Shown piece by piece: positions 59,129 through 64,000 of a stretch of 64,000 nt of DNA. The translations under genes were made by a program, and so were the position numbers. Source of the stretch: Terana coerulea (Eukaryota; Basidiomycota; Agaricomycetes; Polyporales; Phanerochaetaceae); NCBI GenBank assembly GCA_024811115.1, contig JAKOGH010000216.1, positions 62,001 through 126,000 on the forward strand. Direction: 5' to 3'. Within the stretch, counting starts at the first letter, position 1, and every line of letters starts with the position of its first letter. A model generated the notes under the pieces. The model did no database searches, was not told the origin of the DNA, and was given only the letters and a program-made list of their open reading frames with translations.

Positions 59129-61308
59129 TCATCGCTTGCGCTTGACTTTCGGGCCCGCGGTCGGAGAGGACATGTCGTTGAGAAGGGGAGGCGGGAGCCC
59201 AGCGACATCGGATTTGCGCTTGAAGCCGGACGTGGGCTTCGTTTGGAAGTCGATGGGTTCGTTCATGACTGAATCGCTCGAGGAGACGTCGTCAAGGAAG
59301 GCAGTGAGCTGGTCTGTTGACGCGTCTCCCACGGTGGTGCCGTCCAATGGGGTGGAGGGGTCGAAGTGAGCAGTGACGTCCGGGAACGGCGCGTCTGACG
59401 GATTTCGCGTCGAGAGCTCGTTCAGGAACGCATCGAAGTCAAAGTCTGTCGTGGGGTCGGTGTTGAGCCCGTCCGTCGGCGGCGGGGGCAGGCCACCTGA
59501 GCCATGGGGAAGTAGTATTGGCTCCTCTGACTCCGGACGCGGGGTCGCCAACGCGTGGGGATCGAGGCCGAGGCCGTTTATCAGCGAGTTCAGGCTTATC
59601 TGCAACGCATCGACGTCTGCGTCAATCTCAGACGCGTCCCGGTATGTCTTTTGCAGTCGATCCGCGTTGTCTGCGAGCCCTTGCAGCGACGGGCCTTCCT
59701 CGTCGTTCTGAGAAAGGGCACCCAACAATGATGGCCCTAACGCAGCGGAGGCAGAGGCAGTCGAGGTGGGAAGGTCCGTACGAAAGCGCGACAAGTCGTA
59801 CATGTTCGGATCGTAAGGCGCCATTTGCTGTGTAGCTGCCCTCGGGTCGATCGCTTCGGGCTCATCGGCAGACGACAAAGAGGGAAGCGGCTGGTTCTGC
59901 TGAACAGCGAGAGCGTGCATCAACTTTTGGAGTTGAGCGGGTGAGTTGATGAGATTTTGGAGAGTTGCAGACCAGTCGCCGGTGACCGGCTGCCCCCCTC
60001 CTGGGATGATCTGCATAAGAGCAGCCGGTATAGGCGGTTCATCGTCCGTAGTCGCTGACACAGGATTGACCTGCGGAATAGTGGTTGTGTTATGTACAGG
60101 TGCTGTCTTGCCCTCGACAAGGTGCCCGTTGGGCGGAGAGAGGTTGATGGAGGCGTGGGGCCGAACGGCATAGGTATATCGGGGATGCGAGATGTAGCAC
60201 TGTCTATCGTGGCCAGTGGAGTGGTGGGTGTTTCAGGAGACTGGACTGTGTCACTAGCAGGTGTTGAAATTGAGGCATATAATGGTGCTTGAGAGGGGAA
60301 AGTTATTAGCATGGCTACGAAGAGCTGACAAGTTGGTGCATACCAGAGGCAACAGTGTCTGAACGAACGCTCTGCCGATCATCTTCATCATCAAGCTCCT
60401 CGACAACTGCAGATTTGCTCTTTTCCGACATACCACCATCACCTATCATCAACCTCTGCCGGTTATGCTGCATAACGGGGGATGGGCTGTGCGCGCGGTC
60501 GTGCTTCACTCCATCCGTCGTGCTGCCGAAGACTCCAGCTAGGAATTTCAAGATTCGATTGATAGTATCCTGGTGCTTCTTGTGCCGTTCTCGTGCAGCG
60601 AGCGCCTCCTGCCACAGGTGCTGGTTCGAGGACTTCAGCTCGTTAAGGTCTGCCGAAATAGCCTGCTGGTGACGCTTGATTGCAGAGATACCGTTCATTA
60701 CAGAGTTCATGTCGAGCACCTGGCCAGGCGTAAGCCCTGCAATCGGCGTACCAGGGTTCTCATGGATGTCCATTGGAACGTCATCGTTTCCGCCATGTAG
60801 CGGCTGCTTCTTGCGTTGAATGAGGCAGAGGAGGTCTGGCTGGCCACGGTGGAAGTGAGGATGCTCGAAGTGCCATGGTTCAGAGTCAGTCTCGCTCTTA
60901 AGGACACCTTGCTGCAAATGTGGAATCTTGTGGAAGCCGTACATGTTCAGCTGCCTCACGAAAGACGTGAATTTCTGGTGCTTGAACCAGCGGCCGAGAA
61001 CTTCGCGAGCGAAGCGTTCATGATTGAGTACTTGACATACAGTATGAGTAATACGCATACAGCGAGTGGGCCACAGTGCGCACCGTAGAATGAATCTCCA
61101 TTGTCCGACCACCGAATTAGCTCGTCATTTTTCGGGTCATTGACGATTCTGCAAAATCAATGTAAGTTTATTTGAGGAGAGTATCAAAGGCGACAGAAGT
61201 ACTCGTAAAGCTTCTGCAGAAATGGGGGACTACTTTGGCGGCGGTTCTACTAAGATGAGTAGATTCGCCTCTAGGAGCTCTGGTAATGGTCAGCTGCTGG
61301 TCCGACAT
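59129..61308 (-). CDS. HSF1: Heat shock transcription factor (one-base frame break)
   Basis: This nuclear activator binds heat-shock elements. The start MSDQQLTITRAPRGESTHL is followed by the HSF DNA-binding domain spread over three exons: PFLQKLY, IVNDPKNDELIRWSDNGDSF, then VLNHERFAREVLGRWFKHQK and FTSFVRQLNMYGFHKIPHL. The trimerisation coiled-coil follows (MNGISAIKRHQQAISADLNE; LWQEALAARERHKKHQDTIN), then a Ser/Asp linker and a C-terminal Asp/Pro-rich activation-like region ending in GPKVKRKR. Splices at TTCTACG and TTTTGCAG rebuild SFYVLNHERF and IVNDP. The first exon needs one more C in the run at 61224-61228 to read KVVPPFLQKLY. The DNA-binding domain fits Hsf1 better than Skn7 or Sfl1. 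Confidence 0.9.
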
Positions 61309-61829
61309 ATACTTCAGCGTGGGCCGTTCCACGGCTAAAATAAACGAGACGTTATGCGGTGTCTGGAGGAGTGCGAGGGATAGAATGGATGGCGGCGAGT
61401 GTAGAAGGGAGATGAGGATGCGTACAAGTATTACGGCGGCAAGCAGTCTCGGGCATCTTTCGGGGAAAACGTACTCAGCGCTAAACCCCACGTGCAGGGC
61501 TAATAGGAACAGTGATCCGAGGACTTGGCTCAGTGACGATGGCCCACAGTCCCACAACCCAAGTAAGCACTGGAAGCGACTCGAATATGGTCGGAGGTTG
61601 CAGAATAATTAAGAGAAAATAAAAGGAGCGGCGCAATAAACAGGCTGCAGGCTCATGTAGGAAGCTGAAAGGTGCGTGCTTTGCGATTTCTGAATCCGAC
61701 AGGAGGTGCTGACTAGTACTAGTACTGTATAAAGAAACGATGCAAACATAGGTGCTGTACAGGTAAAGTGACGATGTAATTAAAATATAGCTTATAAGCC
61801 CAAGTACAGAAGGAGAGGCCGACGAGACT
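61309..61829. other. HSF1 upstream region, nothing recognised
   Basis: This is the 5' flank of HSF1. Open frames here are not supported by motif or splicing. Confidence 0.4.
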
Positions 61830-62309
61830 TCAATGCCAAACCTCAGCCATACCATTACTCTCGACCTGAAACCGTACGAGGTCGGCCGCCGACAGTGCAA
61901 AGTCCGGGGAAGAGAGTATTTCCCTAAGCCGCTTCCCATACCCATGCTAGGTCCTGATAAATCAGGAGGAAGGCTGATTAAAAAAATCTTCACATGCCGA
62001 AATCGAGGGAGAAGAAGGCGCAGAAGGGAGATTGTTAGGGTCCACCATAGATAGGAGGCTGTCGCATCCCAGCGAATTTAAAGCGAACGTGGGCGCGGAT
62101 TGTACCAGAAGCATCTCGGCCAAGACGTCGGAGGAAAAGATCTGCGCTGCTTCAAACGGCAGAATACCTATGGCCGTCGTCGAGCCCGAAGTGGACGCAG
62201 GAAATGAGGATAAAGGTGGAATGCATTCAGGCTTTTCCAGAAGAGCATGTACCAGGGAGGACGAAGGCGGACAAGTATAGGCCAGCGGGAGAGTGGTCTC
62301 GCTGAACAC
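61830..62309 (-). CDS. Possible small unassigned gene
   Basis: A minus-strand frame (62309-61962) reads Ser/Pro/Ala-rich sequence ending near SPSISACEDFFNQ. A second exon-like piece follows a CCTAG acceptor near 61944: HGYGKRLREILSSPDFALSA, then VESNGMAEVWH-stop at 61830. Both have coding-like composition, but the phase between them does not close with the obvious GTGAAG donor, so an indel or another exon is needed. No family recognised. Confidence 0.3.
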
Positions 62310-62893
62310 ATGCGGCTGGAATACCGCACCACAAGCTGCAAACTAGTACTGGTCTGAGCTATAGTTGTGTTGGAGGTCAATGCGGTGACACAAATTTAGC
62401 CGGCCGAAGCACGCACCTTGAAGGTGCGTCAGACAGTGCCCCGGAACAATATTCAGCTTTTGCAGAGCTGTAAGAATACTCTAAGTAAAAAGACGGCAAC
62501 CGCGACTCCTCAAGGACCTGCGCAGTGATCTCTTGTAAGGTCACCATAGATCCATCCTGCTCGGGAGCACTAATGTAGCCCTGAATCAGGGAGCCCTGCT
62601 GTATGCCGAGGGCAGTTGGTCAGCCGTAAGTCACGAATATGGGAGCCTTTGCTTAGAGAGGTAAGCCAGCGATAACATATAGGTTATCCTATGCAACATT
62701 CGCTCGGCCTGTCCTCCCGTTTCCGTGTGTAATCCATCCAATAGCATGTCCGATACTAATTTACATCTTTGCAAGGCTCTCGAGAATAATAAGCACACCT
62801 CCTGGCCCCTGTTCCATCCAACATGTCGTGTCTGGAACTTACTGTAGGTCACGGCAATTGCAGTGAATAACGTAAGTGCCGATCTTGGTCTGT
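62310..62893. other. Intergenic, nothing recognised
   Basis: This is the 3' flank of the IVD gene. No supported feature. Confidence 0.45.
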
Positions 62894-63963
62894 TCATGAT
62901 TGGCCCTTGAGCTCTTCATTGAATTCGCGGCCGATGAGCATCCGCCGGATCTCCTGTGTCCCGGCCCCGACGGTGTACAGTCGCGAATCCCGGAGGATGC
63001 GCCCCGTTGGATAGTCTATGCATTGACGTTAGACGAGGAGTCTGGATCGGCACTGAAGTAGGACTAACCATTAATGTATCCATTACCCCCAAGACACTGC
63101 ATTGCCTCAAGCGCTACCTCGACCGCTCTATCAGACGAATACAGGATAGCACCTGCGCAGTCCTATGATGATCGGAAAGGTTATCGGGTGGTTGACGCAG
63201 ACATTTCCTCTGAAAGACGCACCCTTCTGCTGACCTTGCCAGCGTCACAGGCACGAGCGACAGCGTAGACGTAGGCGCGAGCGGCATTCATCTTGGTGTA
63301 CATGTCGGCAATTTTCCCTACCGAGTCATTCGGAAAGAAGAAAAGTATGAGACAGGAACAATACAATCATCGGACCAGGAACCAGGCACTGACCTTGCAT
63401 GAGTTGGAACGTCCCGATGGGCGCACCAAACTGCTTCCTGTCGTGTACGTATTCGACAGCATAATCGAACGCTGACCATAAATGTCGGTGGTCAGTTATC
63501 AACACTTTTCGGGTGCTTTTCTCGGGTGCTGTAGCGACTCTCACCGGCTTGCATCAATCTACGTTCATGTTGAGCAGGCTATCAGTTACATTTTCAAGAC
63601 TAATTGCGATGAACTAACCCAAGAGGTCCACCGCTAAGGACTAGCCGCTCAAGATCCAAGCCGCTCATTAAGACACCGGCGCCCTTGTTAACAGGACCAA
63701 GCACGTTCTCTGCGAAGCAAGTCGCTATCAGAAGAGCGAATGCATTTAGTTGATAGACGGTCATACCTTCAGGTACGAAGCAGTCTTCAAAAACAAGCTC
63801 GCATGTATCGCTTCCTCGCATACCAAACTTGTCCAGCTTCTGGTGAGTAGAGAAGCCCTCGAACCCCTTCTCAATGACGAAGGCTGTAATACCCTTCGAG
63901 CCCTTATCCGGCAATGTTTTCGCGTAAACTACAAGTGTCGAGGCGGTCGGGCCGTTGGTGATC
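62894..63963 (-). CDS. IVD: Isovaleryl-CoA dehydrogenase, C-terminal part (partial at window edge)
   Basis: This mitochondrial flavoenzyme oxidises isovaleryl-CoA in leucine breakdown. Only the C-terminal half lies in the window. Exons read [56 protein letters not shown] and PE, then [20 protein letters not shown]. They continue with [51 protein letters not shown] and [20 protein letters not shown]. The end is [20 protein letters not shown], then [18 protein letters not shown] and stop. The catalytic-base segment (SGLDLERL, the glutamate) and [11 protein letters not shown] are typical of IVD among acyl-CoA dehydrogenases. A CCTAG acceptor at 63964-63965 shows that the next 5' exon lies to the right. 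No frame break seen. Confidence 0.92.
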
Positions 63964-64000
63964 CTAGGCCGATTGATAAGTATTCGTTGGGTTTCTTAGC

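Noticed and set aside
1..64000. Biosynthetic gene cluster, mobile element or CRISPR
   Set aside because: No backbone synthase, P450 cluster, transposase, reverse transcriptase or spaced repeat array was seen; recognised genes are ordinary housekeeping functions.

Overview
The window is nuclear DNA from a filamentous basidiomycete, most likely an Agaricomycete. Genes are broken by many 50-60 bp GT-AG introns with CTRAY-type branch points. Housekeeping genes are closely packed on alternating strands. The set includes families typical of mushroom-forming fungi: a priB-like Zn2Cys6 regulator and a DUF6535 membrane protein. I see no tRNA, rRNA, CRISPR array or intact transposon. All gene names come from motifs read by eye, not from a database search.

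Layout. 1.4-12.4 kb: CAB5 (CoA synthesis), SCD6 (mRNA decapping/translation repression), PGS1 (cardiolipin pathway), DTD1 (D-aminoacyl-tRNA deacylase), a PPIL1-type cyclophilin and a CDC4-like F-box/WD40 protein. 12.4-19.4 kb: gene-poor DNA with scattered exon-like pieces that I cannot assign. 19.4-27.7 kb: a priB-like regulator, a small cell-surface (probably GPI-anchored) protein and a nuclear protein with PWWP-like motifs. 27.8-34.6 kb: a short unassigned exon pair, Golgi apyrase YND1, ELP3 (Elongator) and MDM12 (ERMES). 34.6-38.7 kb: an unrecognised membrane/coiled-coil gene with nested tandem duplications. It lies between MDM12 and a decayed copy of the MDM12 5' end. 38.7-50.8 kb: PDA1 (pyruvate dehydrogenase E1 alpha), IML2, an ARMC8/GID5-type armadillo protein, COA1 and COG6. 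51.0-64.0 kb: a DUF6535 protein, an arrestin-domain protein, HSF1, a possible small gene, and isovaleryl-CoA dehydrogenase running off the right end.

The genes do not form one pathway. Mitochondrial functions recur (PGS1, MDM12, PDA1, COA1, IVD, probably CAB5), as do Golgi/trafficking functions (YND1, COG6, arrestin). Several gene pairs are divergent with short shared 5' spacers; COA1/COG6 is the tightest at 98 bp.

The most important caution concerns reading frames. Many otherwise well-conserved genes (MDM12, PDA1, IML2 twice, the arrestin gene several times, HSF1, DUF6535, the coiled-coil gene, CDC4) need a one-base or small indel to stay in frame, often at a G/C homopolymer. Uncorrected long-read assembly errors explain this better than mass pseudogenisation, so predicted proteins from this contig will be broken. 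The most novel biology is the duplicated gene at 35.4-37.8 kb and its flanking MDM12 duplication scar.
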